Counted from the first letter of the stretch, positions 22,665-34,102 are shown. The stretch: DNA of 57,006 bases from Magnaporthiopsis rhizophila (GCA_003049465.1 PYSS01000165.1:1-57006), one strand, 5' to 3'. The notes: generated by a model from the sequence alone, not told the origin. Numbers and translations are program-made.

Positions 22665-23350
22665 TATCGATGATTGATGATTAACATGATAACACACAGG
22701 CATACCATAACGGCTAGAGGGTATTGAATATCCCGTATACAACAAGAATGGCATGTCTCAGCGATGACTACTACTTTGTCCATATTTATCGAGATGCCCA
22801 TTTTTCTCTTTCACCCCAACCTGTATTTTACCTTTCTGCCCCAATTTTGTTTGGCAATGTCCCGCAAGCCATCCATCATCGCCTTCCATTACAACAAACA
22901 CTGGAAGCCGGGTAGCCATCCAACTTTCTCCCTAGCATTCTACGCTATGGACAAAGAGATCTTTTCTCATAATCGCCAGATGCTGCACGTTTGCCGTTGG
23001 CATTGTCTGCGACCTATCCCTTCACGCTTTGTCACCACAACGTCTTTGTTCCATCGCCAAAGCCCTTTGTCCGGCAACCCATAGTCCGTCCCAGAGCTCT
23101 CGTTGTATCTCCCCAGGCGTTTGGTTATGGACTTCTCACCGAAAAAAACAATGCACTACTTGTTGGTCCGCCTTAAAAATGGCATCAGCCCCCTGTCTTG
23201 ATTCCCTGACGGTGTCTTCACTTATACTATACCCTTATATTTTATCGCGAGGTCAACCTACCATAGGCAGGCCACTCTACTATAACAGAAGCACCCTCAA
23301 AGGCAGCAAGGCTCGTATTCTCAGCGTCTGACTTGTCTTTGCAAACGACC
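22665..23350. other. Intergenic stretch
   Basis: Less GC-rich than its surroundings, with pyrimidine-rich blocks near 22800-22850 and 23000-23060. No gene or RNA recognised. Confidence 0.55.
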
Positions 23351-24169
23351 ATGTGCAAATACAAGTACGTCTTCTTCGAGTGCGGCTGCTTCGCCGGCCG
23401 CATCCGGGACGAGACACAGCCGCCGTGCGAGTTCGCGCCCGCCTACAACGAGAGCAAAGGGAAGCAGTCGGTTCACCCTCTCCCATCCGCCTCCGGGGCA
23501 GCAGCTCAGCCACAGCCAATCTGCCAAAGCGCAGCCCCGCTGCCGCAGTCGTTTGCCATGACCACTCCCTGCGGCGGCTGTCCGGCCTGGCGGAGGGAAG
23601 GCGAGGTGGCGGCGGCCGTGATCGCGGGCGAAATCAGGCTGCGCCAAGCTTCCAGCGACGGCGAGCTAGCCAACCGGCGCTTTTCCCCCTCCTCTTCCTC
23701 CGCCTCCTCCTCCCGGACCGGCGCCTGCGCCACCAACACGGCATCGGTCCTGCCCGCGGCCGTCGAGGCGGCCATGCGCGACAACATCTTCGCCGTCAAG
23801 GAGGCGGAGCGGGAGGCGCAGCGCTTGGCGGAGCAGTTCAAGGACCTGCAGCCGCGGACCCGGGCCTTCTTCACCGAGAGCGCCCGGAAGCGGCAGGCGC
23901 TTGTGACGCCGTTCGCGACCGAGGAGGCCGAGGCGGTCGAGGGCGAGGCCTTTGACTACGCCTGCCGGATCCGCGACGACGGCGCCTTCATGTGGCGGCG
24001 CGACTTGGGCAAGGCGTTCAGGCGCGAGCGCAGGTCGGCCGCGGCGTTGGCCAGGGCCGACCCTCTGTGTAGGAAGGGCAAGCAGGAGCGGAAGCAGCAG
24101 AACCGCCAGCGTCGCAAGGCGCGGGGCGCTACGGCCGATGCTGCCATTGCCAAGCGTCTCAAAGTGTGA
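23351..24169 (+). CDS. Uncharacterised fungal protein with Cys-rich start
   Basis: One exon, 272 residues. The ATG at 23351 gives MCKYKYVFFECGCFAG; an earlier in-frame TTG was not used. The head carries Cys at residues 2, 11 and 13, and a CGGCPAW motif follows near residue 75, which could bind a metal or be redox-active, but no named domain fits. The middle is Ser-rich, followed by a charged helix (VKEAEREAQRLAEQFKDL) and a very basic tail (GKQERKQQNRQRRKARG) that could act as a nuclear or nucleolar signal. GC-rich codon use matches the neighbours. I do not recognise the family; the gene call rests on the frame and composition. Confidence 0.6.
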   Translation: MCKYKYVFFECGCFAGRIRDETQPPCEFAPAYNESKGKQSVHPLPSASGAAAQPQPICQSAAPLPQSFAMTTPCGGCPAWRREGEVAAAVIAGEIRLRQASSDGELANRRFSPSSSSASSSRTGACATNTASVLPAAVEAAMRDNIFAVKEAEREAQRLAEQFKDLQPRTRAFFTESARKRQALVTPFATEEAEAVEGEAFDYACRIRDDGAFMWRRDLGKAFRRERRSAAALARADPLCRKGKQERKQQNRQRRKARGATADAAIAKRLKV

Positions 24170-25186
24170 GAAAGGAACTCATCCCGGTTGTTGTAGGTGT
24201 TTCTGGAGACGACTCTGCGCGGAGTTGGGGAATCTCATCTTGATTTGGTATAGTGACCTGCCACATGGAGAATCAAAGCTTTTGGATTTCCTGCCGCTCC
24301 CCGTCCTCCCCATGTTGGATAAAGTGTCCTGCTGACAAGTTTGATGACTGTGTAGCCCCCCTTGATTACCTAAATGCAATTCGGCCCTTATCTAACCATT
24401 ACGCATTCATATTTTACAGTACTGGAATATCCCCCTCGGAATTGAGGCACCGGCGATTTGCAACATGTACAGTTACTGCACGGCGGCACCTTGGGCACAC
24501 TTCATCTGCCGCCTGTGGAGGGTGTGCGTTTATCGCCAGCCACCCGCCCTTTTTGCTCTGACATGACGCCAACCAACATCAGACGACCTGCAATGCCGTC
24601 ACGGACTCGGGGGTTCCAACGTTCAGCCATGTTCATCGCTGCAGACGCCATACTTTCGGCCAAGCTGGGAACGGCGAAATCGTAATCGGTCCCTTCCCCA
24701 AAATCGAACCAAAACGACCAAAGACCGGCCGCTCGTTTCACTTCAAAAAAAGAAACGTCCCGCCTCCCCCGAGGGCTGGCTGTGGCCGCGCGCCGCCCAG
24801 TTTCCGCCAAGCCCACAGTTCGACAATGGCGGAGGAAAAGAAACAGCGTTTACCAGTAGCGTTCTGGGCCAGCGGTCATCGTCGCCGAACGACATCATGA
24901 TTTGGTGGCTTTGGTGGATGAATGACAGCCATCCAAGGTTCCCAGCCCGAGTGCCGCTTGGCCGCTTTCTATTTAGTCGTGGATAAGGAAGGCCTTGACT
25001 TTTGCAAAGTACCTACCTAGGTACCTACTTAAGGTGCAGCCCGGTGGAGAGGAAGCTTGCATGCTCGGAAACATCGCAGAGTCATCGCTTGGGAGCAACC
25101 TGCCGTAGCAGAGTTGGCGGCATATAGGACAAACATTAGCACACAGCGGAGGATAACCAGGCCAGCTAACGAGCGAGCCGAGCCCC
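24170..25186. other. Intergenic stretch
   Basis: Between two rightward genes. A directly repeated pentamer occurs at 25011-25027 (two overlapping copies of ACCTACCTAGGT-like sequence). No gene recognised. Confidence 0.5.
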
Positions 25187-28069
25187 ATGGAGCGTGCTGA
25201 GGGTGGGAGCAACACGGGGCCCGACGGCGGGGCGCTGAGCGAAAAGGCTCGCGGGAAGCGCCCGGAGGCTAGTAGGGAAGACGCAGCGGCGGCGCCAGCA
25301 ACCGACGACGGTCGCGAACCGCCGTCGGTTTCGCGACATCCGCCGTCGTCAGGACCCGTGACGGCTTCCCGGGCGGCGAGCGACGGTCGCAAGAGACTCT
25401 CGCCTGTGGCTCGATGGTCCACGTCGACCCTGGTAAACCTCTTGGAGATGGCGGAGCCTTCGAGCGCACCATCCCGGACGTCAACCATGCCCTCCTCCCC
25501 AATCCTCCGGAGGCGCGCTTCGGCGGGCCCGTCAACAAGAACAACTCCCCAACAACCAGCAGTGGCGGCGGCGGGCCCGAGCGGCCTCGCAACGCCAGGG
25601 GCGTCGCCGGTTCTCCATGAGATCGACCTAGACCAGGCGCGAGAGCCGCCGGTGCCCGTCGAGGCAAGCGGAAACAACGCCTACCTTGAGTACTTTGCGC
25701 AAACATCCGAAAGCGACGAGCATGAGTACTCGGACGAGGAGGAGGAAGACGACGACGACCCCCACTTGCCATGGAGCAACGCCCGACCGAGGCATCACGT
25801 CCGGCCCGTCACGGCCTTCTCGCTCAGCACGAGCGAGGTCTCGACGCACGAGAGCACAACCTACAGCCGCCGCCTTCATCAGGGCGACAACCAGCTCGTC
25901 AGGGGCGGCGACGGCGACTTGCCCGCGGCGAGGGCCACGACGGACAAGCAGGTGTGCGGGGCGCTGCTGCACCGGTGGGAGGCCGAGTGCAGGCGCTTCG
26001 GCATAGCGGCGCGGGGCGCCGGCGCCGACGTGCGTGTCCTCGGCGACCCGGCGGCGGCGCGGCGCCTGGACGAGGCGAGCGAGAGCCTTGAGTTGTTCAG
26101 ATGCGAGATCGCACAGTTCTGTCACACGTTCGTCGACGGTTTTCTCGACGAGGGCTGGGGCATCTTTGCCACGCCGGTCGAGTGGGCGGCCAGGGAGGAG
26201 AAGTGGCTGCGGTGGAGGGACGGGTCGGGGCAGGAGGACGTGTCGGCCGAGCTGGAGCGGCGCAAGAAAGCCGTCAACTGGAAGGCCAGGGAGTGGGCGC
26301 GTTCTCCCGATGACGGTGACGAGGATGGCGACGAGGAGCGTCCTCTTCCGGGTGGCCGGAGGAGATATCTCACCATCGGCGAGTGGGTGAGGGAACAGAA
26401 CCGGGTCCTCGCCGCGGGGGCGTACGTCGATGCCCATAGTCATTGTTGTCAGGAGCCGCACCGGCCTCGTCAGGCTGTACGCAAGACTCGAGGTGAGAAG
26501 GAAGGTACGCAGAGCATCGAGCAGGAAGAGGAAGAGGAGGAGGAAGGAGACTTGTACGGCTGTGACGGCGACTGCATATCGCCGGCTGCAGCCGTCGAGG
26601 CACCTGGTTCTTCGGCCATACGCAAAGACAAGCGAGACGGCTCGCTCGCCGAGCAGGAACACGGCATATCCACGAAGCCGGCGGTAAGGGCCACGACGAA
26701 TTCGGTGGGGCCCAGCACCCTTCCGACGCTGGCGGGCGACGGGCCGCCGCTCCCAAACCTGATCAACACGAAGCCGCCAGTGCCAGCATCGAACAGTCCT
26801 GGCCAGAAGACGACAAAGCCAACCGCCCCATCTCCCAGACTTGCCCCTGACGGCACGGCAGGCCAGACGCACCAAAAACCAGAGGATACGCCGCTGCCCG
26901 CGAGCGTCGCCCAAGTCACCGAGGACAACACCAGCCCTCACCGCGAGACATCGCCATCGCCGCCGTCACGCACCACACCCCTAAACCCTCCTCCCACAGC
27001 CGCAGCAGCAGCAGCCCCGCTCGCCTCAGCTGCCCATTCCGTCCACTCGGCCGCCGCCGACAGCGTCGAACCATCATCCGCATTCTCCTCCGCCTCGGTC
27101 GCCGGCGTGGCCACCGCCAACCCGGCGCAGATCCAGGCCGTCATCAGCAGCCTAGAGCGCGCGCTAGCCGCCGTGGTGGCCACGACGTCAGCGCTCGAGC
27201 AGGACCACGGCAGCCGGCAGCTGGCGGCGACGCGGCGGCGCAGCCAGCCGGCGTACCGACGCGCCGTGGCGCCCGTGACGGCGGCGCACGCGGCCCTCCT
27301 GCGCGCCGACGTGTCGCACGCGCTGCGCATCCGCGCAGACGCCGCCTCCCGCGCCTGCGTCGCCTTCCGCGACGTCATGGCCGCCGAGTCGGCTCGTCTG
27401 CGCCGCGTCGCCTTCCTCGACTCGACCCACGACCTGTTGCTCGCCGTTGCCTCCCGGGAGCGCTCGCGGTCCGCCGCGCCGCCCCACGACGAGGAGGAGA
27501 ATAAGGATAAGGACAACGTGCCGACGTCCTACCACTACCGCATGTCGGGCGCCATACGGCCCCTCCCGCTGCCGGTGAGCAAGGAGGACAACCACGACCA
27601 CGACCACGACCACGACAACGTCAACGGCAACGAGCGACGGCGCAGCGCCGCAGCAGCAGCAGAGACGGGCATGGCGCGCAAGGTGCGCGGCTGGATCCGC
27701 AACCGGCTGCTGCGGCACGAGAGCCGCGTCGTGGGCGCGCTGGGCCGCCACGCCCCCAATCCCGGCGCCCGCCGCTGGGCCGAGAAGCGGCTGACGGCCC
27801 TCGAGACGCGGCTGGACAGGCACCTGAGGGATATATTTTCCGCCGCCACCGACGACGGCGATGACGACGAGGACCATCAGCAGTACGACCAGCAGCAGCA
27901 GCAGAGACGGCAGAAGCAGCAGAAACAGAAGTGGAAACCCCTCGGCGACCCGGAGGCCGTGGCGGAGCTGCTGGGAATGGTGCAGCGGCGGGCGCGGAGA
28001 CTGCGGACGCGGGATAGTGATCTGTCCACGTCGCTAAAGGTGCGCTTGAATGTTTTGGGGCGGCTGTAA
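25187..28069 (+). CDS. Uncharacterised large disordered protein with acidic and poly-Ala/Ser tracts
   Basis: One exon, 960 residues from the ATG at 25187. Near the N-terminus is LSEKARGKRP, a short motif seen at the start of many unrelated fungal proteins. A very acidic stretch (SDEEEEDDDD, about residue 185) is followed by the only compact-looking segment, about 245-420: VCGALLHRWEAECRRFGIAA, LELFRCEIAQFCHTFVDGFL, WGIFATPVEWAAREEKWLRW and RRYLTIGEWVREQNRVLAAG, rich in Trp and helical. The C-terminal third (about 640-960) has long Ala/Arg helices (ISSLERALAAVVATTSALEQ), a His-Asp run and Gln-rich tract. No known domain is recognised. A long minus-strand frame (25628-26941) is a GC-bias mirror. 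Possible introns cannot be excluded in the low-complexity middle. Confidence 0.7.
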   Translation: MERAEGGSNTGPDGGALSEKARGKRPEASREDAAAAPATDDGREPPSVSRHPPSSGPVTASRAASDGRKRLSPVARWSTSTLVNLLEMAEPSSAPSRTSTMPSSPILRRRASAGPSTRTTPQQPAVAAAGPSGLATPGASPVLHEIDLDQAREPPVPVEASGNNAYLEYFAQTSESDEHEYSDEEEEDDDDPHLPWSNARPRHHVRPVTAFSLSTSEVSTHESTTYSRRLHQGDNQLVRGGDGDLPAARATTDKQVCGALLHRWEAECRRFGIAARGAGADVRVLGDPAAARRLDEASESLELFRCEIAQFCHTFVDGFLDEGWGIFATPVEWAAREEKWLRWRDGSGQEDVSAELERRKKAVNWKAREWARSPDDGDEDGDEERPLPGGRRRYLTIGEWVREQNRVLAAGAYVDAHSHCCQEPHRPRQAVRKTRGEKEGTQSIEQEEEEEEEGDLYGCDGDCISPAAAVEAPGSSAIRKDKRDGSLAEQEHGISTKPAVRATTNSVGPSTLPTLAGDGPPLPNLINTKPPVPASNSPGQKTTKPTAPSPRLAPDGTAGQTHQKPEDTPLPASVAQVTEDNTSPHRETSPSPPSRTTPLNPPPTAAAAAAPLASAAHSVHSAAADSVEPSSAFSSASVAGVATANPAQIQAVISSLERALAAVVATTSALEQDHGSRQLAATRRRSQPAYRRAVAPVTAAHAALLRADVSHALRIRADAASRACVAFRDVMAAESARLRRVAFLDSTHDLLLAVASRERSRSAAPPHDEEENKDKDNVPTSYHYRMSGAIRPLPLPVSKEDNHDHDHDHDNVNGNERRRSAAAAAETGMARKVRGWIRNRLLRHESRVVGALGRHAPNPGARRWAEKRLTALETRLDRHLRDIFSAATDDGDDDEDHQQYDQQQQQRRQKQQKQKWKPLGDPEAVAELLGMVQRRARRLRTRDSDLSTSLKVRLNVLGRL

Positions 28070-28912
28070 AAACCACCTTTCCGTTTCTTTTCTGTTGGTA
28101 ATGTGATGATGCCATAATAGTGGAAGTGAACACCTGCAGGAGCAGGACCAGACCCACACTCTTTGCGCAAGGGGTGGCCAAAAGACTCGGATTGAAACCA
28201 AGACGTTTTTGGATACGCTGAGGCCCCTCCATCAGGCACCAGACACAGATGCCATCCATAGCGACCTCCCGAAGAAAAGATGCACGTCGTGGTATCGTGG
28301 GAGTTGACGGGCTTGATAAAGGAAGAGGGCACAGCGATTTCTGCGGATCGCGTCATGGTAGAGAACTCCGATGCTGTGTCATCAACTCGCGTGATCTAGA
28401 AACTCGCCATGCGAGAGAGAGCCTCGTCCCAGCGACTCATGTGGCAGGACACGCAGCCGGGGTTGAGAGCGCAGAGTTCTGGGTCATGCGATGGTGACCT
28501 CGGAAATTACGAGACAGACCAACGAATAAAAAAAAAATAAAAAAAAATATCAACCCTCCTATCAACCCCAGCCGACGCAGAAAACCCAGACGAAAGACAA
28601 AGACCTCAAGAAGAAAAAAAAAAAAAAAAAAAAAAAAACAAACTAGTAAACCGACGGAGAAAAAACGCAAGCCCTTCTATGCCGTTGTGCCTTACCTATG
28701 CCTAGGCACCCTCTCAACGCCATCGTGAATGCCAAATGATTATGATTCCGTGCACAAAGGGGTATTTTTTTGTTTTCAGACGCACGTGTGTCCCAGAGAA
28801 GAAAGTGAGTGAAGAGGGGAAGGAACAGGCGAGCAGGGATTGTGCGAGATCAGTGGGTCCCAACGAGTACAGCACCCTACCTATCAAGCGACGCAGTGAG
28901 GTTCGTGTACCG

Positions 28913-28965
<53 letters not shown>

Positions 28966-29233
28966 CGTAAACCGACGGAGAAAAAACGCAAGCCCTTCTA
29001 TGCCGTTGTGCCTTACCTATGCCTAGGCACCCTCTCAACGCCATCGTGAATGCCAAATGATTATGATTCCGTGCACAAAGGGGTATTTTTTTGTTTTCAG
29101 ACGCACGTGTGTCCCAGAGAAGAAAGTGAGTGAAGAGGGGAAGGAACAGGCGAGCAGGGATTGTGCGAGATCAGTGGGTCCCAACGAGTACAGCACCCTA
29201 CCTATCAAGCGACGCAGTGAGGTTCGTGTACCG

Positions 29234-29268
<35 letters not shown>

Positions 29269-29332
29269 AAGAAAAAGACCACAAAGCGCGCACACGGATG
29301 AACCCCCGTTTGTGCAAGCCCAGTTCCAAAAG
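28070..29332. other. Convergent intergenic stretch carrying a tandem duplication
   Basis: 3' flanks of the preceding gene and of the RING gene. Contains A tracts at about 28613-28638, 28917-28963 and 29238-29266 and the duplicated 271-bp unit listed separately. No convincing ORF. Confidence 0.7.
28646..29237. repeat. Perfect tandem duplication of a 271-bp unit separated by an A47 tract
   Basis: Copy 1 runs 28646-28916 and copy 2 runs 28967-29237, an offset of 321 bp. Comparing them base by base I find no difference. Each copy is followed by a long A run (28917-28963 and 29238-29266) and copy 1 is also preceded by an A run. The unit holds no gene that I can recognise. Identity means either a recent event or an assembly/sequencing artefact at the A tracts. 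At 321 bp the unit is near or below the size usually needed to trigger repeat-induced point mutation, which could explain the lack of mutations. Confidence 0.95.
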
Positions 29333-30826
29333 CTAGACGAAGATTCCGAGCCACGCGGTTTTTGAGCCCACTTCCGAGTCGCAGCCTTCAACTGCGCACA
29401 TGACGCTCATTCTGTTAGGACCCGGTCGGAATCCGCAGCCATGATCGGAGAGCTTGTTGGTTTTGGCCTTTTCTTTGCGAGATTCGTAGCACTGGTGACA
29501 AAAGACCTAGAGGAAAAGAGCCCGGGTTAACGCCGTGTCTGAACCAATGCATCTAAAAGCCAAGGAAAGGGGCAACGACGCCAGGGGCCAGGGGCTCCTT
29601 ACATGTCCACAAGCCTTGACGGCCATAAAGTGGTGCTCAGCACGGTCTTTCTTGGTCCTTTGCCTCTTGGCAGGAGGGGGCGTGGTGGGCTTCTCGTCCG
29701 GGTCGTAAACCAGCTCCTCTTCGCAGCTTGGACATATGGCGACGACATCCTCGCCAGTGCTGCGAGTGCAGCCTTCCATGGCTTCTTTTGGGGCGTCGTA
29801 TTTCGGCTTCTCGGCATCCGGGCGGACATGGGGATCCCAGAAGTCGGGGGGGATGCCACCGTTATAATCGAGATCAAGATGGATGATGCGGATGACCTCG
29901 GGGAGGTTGGACCGATCGGCCGCTGCAGCGGCGGCCGGGGCTCCGTTGACTTCGCCACGCATGGCAGCGGTCAGTTGGCTCGTGAGCTGGCTTAAATGGT
30001 TCAGCGTTCGGCTTAATGGTAGGTGCGGGTCACCTCGGTCACCTCGTGCCGCAGGGCGCGGCGGACGTTGGAACCAGTTCCAGGGGTTGTTGGCAGCAGC
30101 ATTGCCTTCGGCCGCCGCTGGCGGCTGAGGCGGAGCAATGGGTTCGGGGCCATCGCCGGTGAGGTCTATCAGCGGGATGTTACCGCCGCCACCTGCTCGT
30201 CCACGTCCGCCGTTGATACTAGCATCACTGCGGGCGAGCGAGGGTGTCCGCACGAGCCCTGCCTGCCTCCTAGGGTTTCTCGGGGCTGCCCGCGCATTCT
30301 GGCCGCGTTGCTCGCCTCGGTTGGAGGACTGATCGAGGAAGCCGGTGTTCCTAGGCCGGTCATTACGAGGGGGATCCATGGGAGGCATTGCAAGTCGGGA
30401 GTAGTCCGGGCTGTCGGGTTCCTGGGTCAGATCGATATAGTCTCCGGCTGGCTGCTGGAGCCGAGCCACGGTGGCGCTTTGCCGCTGCGTGAACAGCCGC
30501 CCGCGACGCTCCATCATTGATCGCTCAGGAGGAATCTCGTCCACGCCTGGCAAAGAGCTGCCCCGCTCCCCCAGATCCGACTCTGAAGCGGGCGAGGATT
30601 CTTGGCTGACAAAAAGTGATTCCTCTTCCTCCTCTGTCTCTTCCTGATCGTCGTCCTCGTTGTCGTCGTCGTCGTCGTCGTCGACAAAAACTGCCGGCGT
30701 TCTCCGGCGTGCTGGTGGTGACGACGTGGCGATTTCTATCTGAATGAGCTCATCGTCTTGGGAGTCGTCAAAGATAGCGCGGGGGCGGGATGGGTTCGAT
30801 ATGACTTCAACGTCGGAGTCGGACAT
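29333..30826 (-). CDS. RING finger protein with SUMO-interacting motifs (STUbL-like)
   Basis: Exons 30826-29603 and 29506-29333 give 465 residues. The N-terminal half is acidic and disordered and holds several hydrophobic-acidic SUMO-interacting motifs: SDVEVIS at the start, DDELIQIEI, GDYIDLTQEPDSP and IPLIDLTGDGPE. The C-terminal RING has CPSC, a 36-residue basic loop, CGH|VFCHQC (the intron falls exactly after the His) and a last CAVEGC pair, ending SKTAWLGIFV. SIMs plus a C-terminal RING is the layout of SUMO-targeted ubiquitin ligases (Slx5/Slx8 of budding yeast, Rfp1/Rfp2 and Slx8 of fission yeast), which ubiquitinate SUMO-modified nuclear proteins in DNA repair. The ATG at 30826 begins the conserved acidic head; an open frame continues upstream without protein character. 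Assignment to a specific subunit is not claimed. Confidence 0.85.
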
Positions 30827-33800
30827 GCTTGCGCCGCCAGCGGAGCCAGCGTGGGATTGTCGAGAGCGCGGGGAAGGAATGTACAAAAGCGAGGCGTGGG
30901 AGAGATGGGTGAGCAGGTGCGAGAACGACGCCCCCGAGTCGCGAGCGGCATTCGGGGCGGCGTTTATGGCGGAGAGAAGGGAAGGCCGACAAGGCGAGCG
31001 GATTGCGCGACTTGTGAGGTTGAGGAGGCAAACAGGAAAAGCCGAGCTGGCAGTCAGCGTCTTGGGACGTCCCGCTGCACGATGTTCAGCGACCGTCGTT
31101 TGTTTGGGGCCACACGAGGCTCCAACCCCACATCGCCCCACCCAGCTGACCAACCGGATTTCGCGCTTGGCAATTATCCAGCATCGAGGCTCCTCGAGAA
31201 TTCCGAAAACAACGGCCGTGACAAATCTCGGAATGGCTTGTGAGTTTTACAGAAAAGCGAGCGGCAGAGACGGGCCGGGCAGACACCGTGGTTGCCGAAG
31301 AAGTTTCTATGTTCCAAGGATGGTTATAAGTGGCGAGAAGAGCCGAAAAGCGAGTGCTTGGAAAATTTTGTCTTTCTAAAAAGGCTACCCAGATGTCCCA
31401 TCCGCACTGGGAAGGAGCGATCTAGCCTGAGTGAATTCCTGGGGGTCTATTGTTCAGGGGTTTGCCATTGTCCGAGGCCTATTCAGATGCCTTGGCAGGC
31501 ACAAAGACTTCTGGCTGTGATGCCACTGCCGTAGGTCGGTCTCTGATGGCACCAGGACCATTCAGTTCACCACACTCCACATGCACCCCACCGAACTCCC
31601 AGTCCCATGAACGGGCTTAGCAGCTGAGATATGGCAATCACGTGAACCCACGAAAGTTTGGATTGCCATGCAGGCCCGCCCGATCGTCCCCAATTGAATT
31701 GAATTTTGAATTGCCTTTGGTTCTCGTTGGACGTGACAAGCGCAGTCCTGAAAGATTGGTGACGCAGGAACAGGGCCCTCCCGTCATACATATGTTATGC
31801 AGCCCGCCCGCAGCTCAGCCCTGCTCTTATTACGATATAACCTTTGACAGATTGTTGACCAGGAACATGCACGGGCCCGACTCGGCCAGTTTTGCGAGCG
31901 ATAAATTGGGGTTTGAAGGAGAAACAAAGACAAGCATCGGAAACCAAACTCGAGGGCTCGCGCGAGAGAGGACAGCAGAAACGCACAAAGATGAAACGGA
32001 ATGGAATTTCGGGAGCAGGCCCGGCAGCAGAAGTACCTCGATAATCTCGGAGCAATGCAATGCTCCACGCGACTGGCCAACGCAGCCGTGTTACCTAGAG
32101 GTGCTCGTTGATCACTGCATGTGTGGAGACAGAATTCGCAGCCAAACCGGTCGAGCCCGCAAGTCGCCGCGATTGACCAACTGGCGATGCCCTCTTTCAA
32201 GTTACGCTGGCGCTTGAGAAAGCAGGGCTTGAGGACAGAATAAAGACATCAAGCCGGATGGTTGCTGGAGGGATGGGCCACCTTCACGCTGACCTATCAG
32301 CTCTTATTGCCTCCAAGCATACAATCACCCAATACGATTCTCCAAGTTTACATCAATCAGTGCCTTGATTTGTAGCGTAGATGTGGCACAAAGGCGCTAG
32401 TGCGCTAGAGCCGGTCCGGCCTAGTCACCTCCTCCTTCATACGCGTCGTCGTCGGCACCTTGCCCTGTTGCGCCCATGATTTAGGGATAAGAAGGCGCTG
32501 GAGGGTCCTCTCGTCCAGGGCGCCGCCGTGGAGATCTGGGTGGGTGTTGAAGACCCTCTTGCAAATGTACTTCTCGTAAAGACGGCGTCGGTTACAATAG
32601 TTCGGGCGGAAGCCGGACGGTGGATGGCTGAGAGTCTAGTAGTAGCGGCACATGGCTGCGGAAGATTGCCTCCATCATCCGCTGACAGCCAGCTCCTGGC
32701 GGCTCGTCCATCGAATTATTCCCCAGCTTTTCCGCACTTTTTCCTTTTTTAGTGGGATGCCCAAAAAAGCGTCAGGGGATACGCGTGCATGCCACGGGTG
32801 TTTCAAGGAGACGCCGACGCCGTCCAATCAGCCGTTTCTCCACTGCGGATACGCTGTCCACTGAGAGGCCCAGCGCTGGGGGCGCCGCGCGCAGTTGTGC
32901 CAAACGCCGGGTGTTGGGCGGACGTCGATTGGTTGCCGCTGAGGCTTGGGTCGCGGCACTGCCCTAAAAACGAACAGACGATGCTGTGCAAGGGGGCGGC
33001 GCGTCACTAGAACGCCGCGGGCGCACGTGAATTCAATTTCGGTCCCCTCTTCCAACACCCAACATCTAAATTGATACTTTGGCGTGGGAATTTTCTGTAT
33101 TTTGCCCTTCTGCCTCTCGATTCCGAGAATTGTCTCGGGCTCGGTTCTGCCGGTCGATCAATCGAGCCACCGTGCTCGACTGCCCGACGACCACGTCCAT
33201 CGGGTCGGAACACTCAGGGCGTCTTGGCAGTGTCGACCACCCATTAAATCTCCCCGCACGAGCGAGTCCCGCGAGTCACACAAAGCGTCTGCCCTTCCGC
33301 CCTGTGCGGAGAGTCTGGGCCAACCACAGGGGCGGACAAACCTTGTGTCCCTTTCATGCAGGGGGCCCGTCTTCCGCCAGCCAACCAACCAGTGACAACC
33401 ACCGCCCCCAATGCGGCGGGCAAGCAAGTTTGTTATTGCTATTCCATTCGACTCGGCGTCTCTCGCGTGTTCCTGTAACGGCACATTTGCTGCGTTTCAG
33501 GGGCTGCCCCCGCAGCATGCGCACCGAAACGAATCTGACTGTTTGCTCGTTGCTGATCTTCCGCCTCCTTTTGCCTTGCCTCGTGTCCCTCAGCACAGCC
33601 ATAGGGCGGGCTCCCGCCCCCAAAGCATCGGATGACGGGCTCAAGCCAAGTGGCGAACGCCCCTGGTCGAAAATCTCCGTCCCGTATCTCCTCGCCCCAA
33701 GGAAGAGAGAGCTTTCTTCCTTACATTAATTGCAAGCACGCGCCACTTACCTGGTACACTTTTGTTGGCTGGCAGTCCAATAACCTGGGTTATTCTCTTG

Positions 33801-34102
33801 GCGGCAGCTTTCCTTCTTTGTCGGGAACCAACCAATCTTCTTTCTGTTCGAGTTGAACAAACGTCTTGTATTTATTCACCACTCTCGTTTTAGGGATTCT
33901 CGTCACCTCTGGCTCACCTGTTGGTTACACAGCCAAGCTTTCGACCACGTACTTATAGCCACCGACACACCGAGCCCGGCGCTACAGTCTTTTCCCTCTC
34001 TTTTCTTCCCATATCTGCTTTTGCACATACCTTTTTGATCACCTTCGTTGCCCGGAACTTCGTGATCTCACACCTCCGAACGATCTCAAGTAGACCGCAG
34101 TC
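30827..34102. other. Long gene-poor stretch upstream of the lactonase gene
   Basis: 3.3 kb between two divergent genes. It has many short frames but no complete gene I can support. A 77-codon minus-strand frame at 32405-32635 looks protein-like (see findings). The 1 kb before the lactonase ATG is pyrimidine-rich and could hold a long 5' leader or regulatory region. Confidence 0.5.

Noticed and set aside
25628..26941. 437-codon minus-strand frame
   Set aside because: Arg/Leu/Val-rich mirror of the large disordered protein gene; no recognisable domain.
31642..32217. 191-codon plus-strand frame in the gene-poor stretch
   Set aside because: Composition and lack of any motif suggest a chance frame; kept only as possible if transcripts appear.
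33079..33729. 216-codon plus-strand frame upstream of the lactonase
   Set aside because: Ser/Arg/Pro/Leu composition typical of chance frames; lies in the likely promoter.
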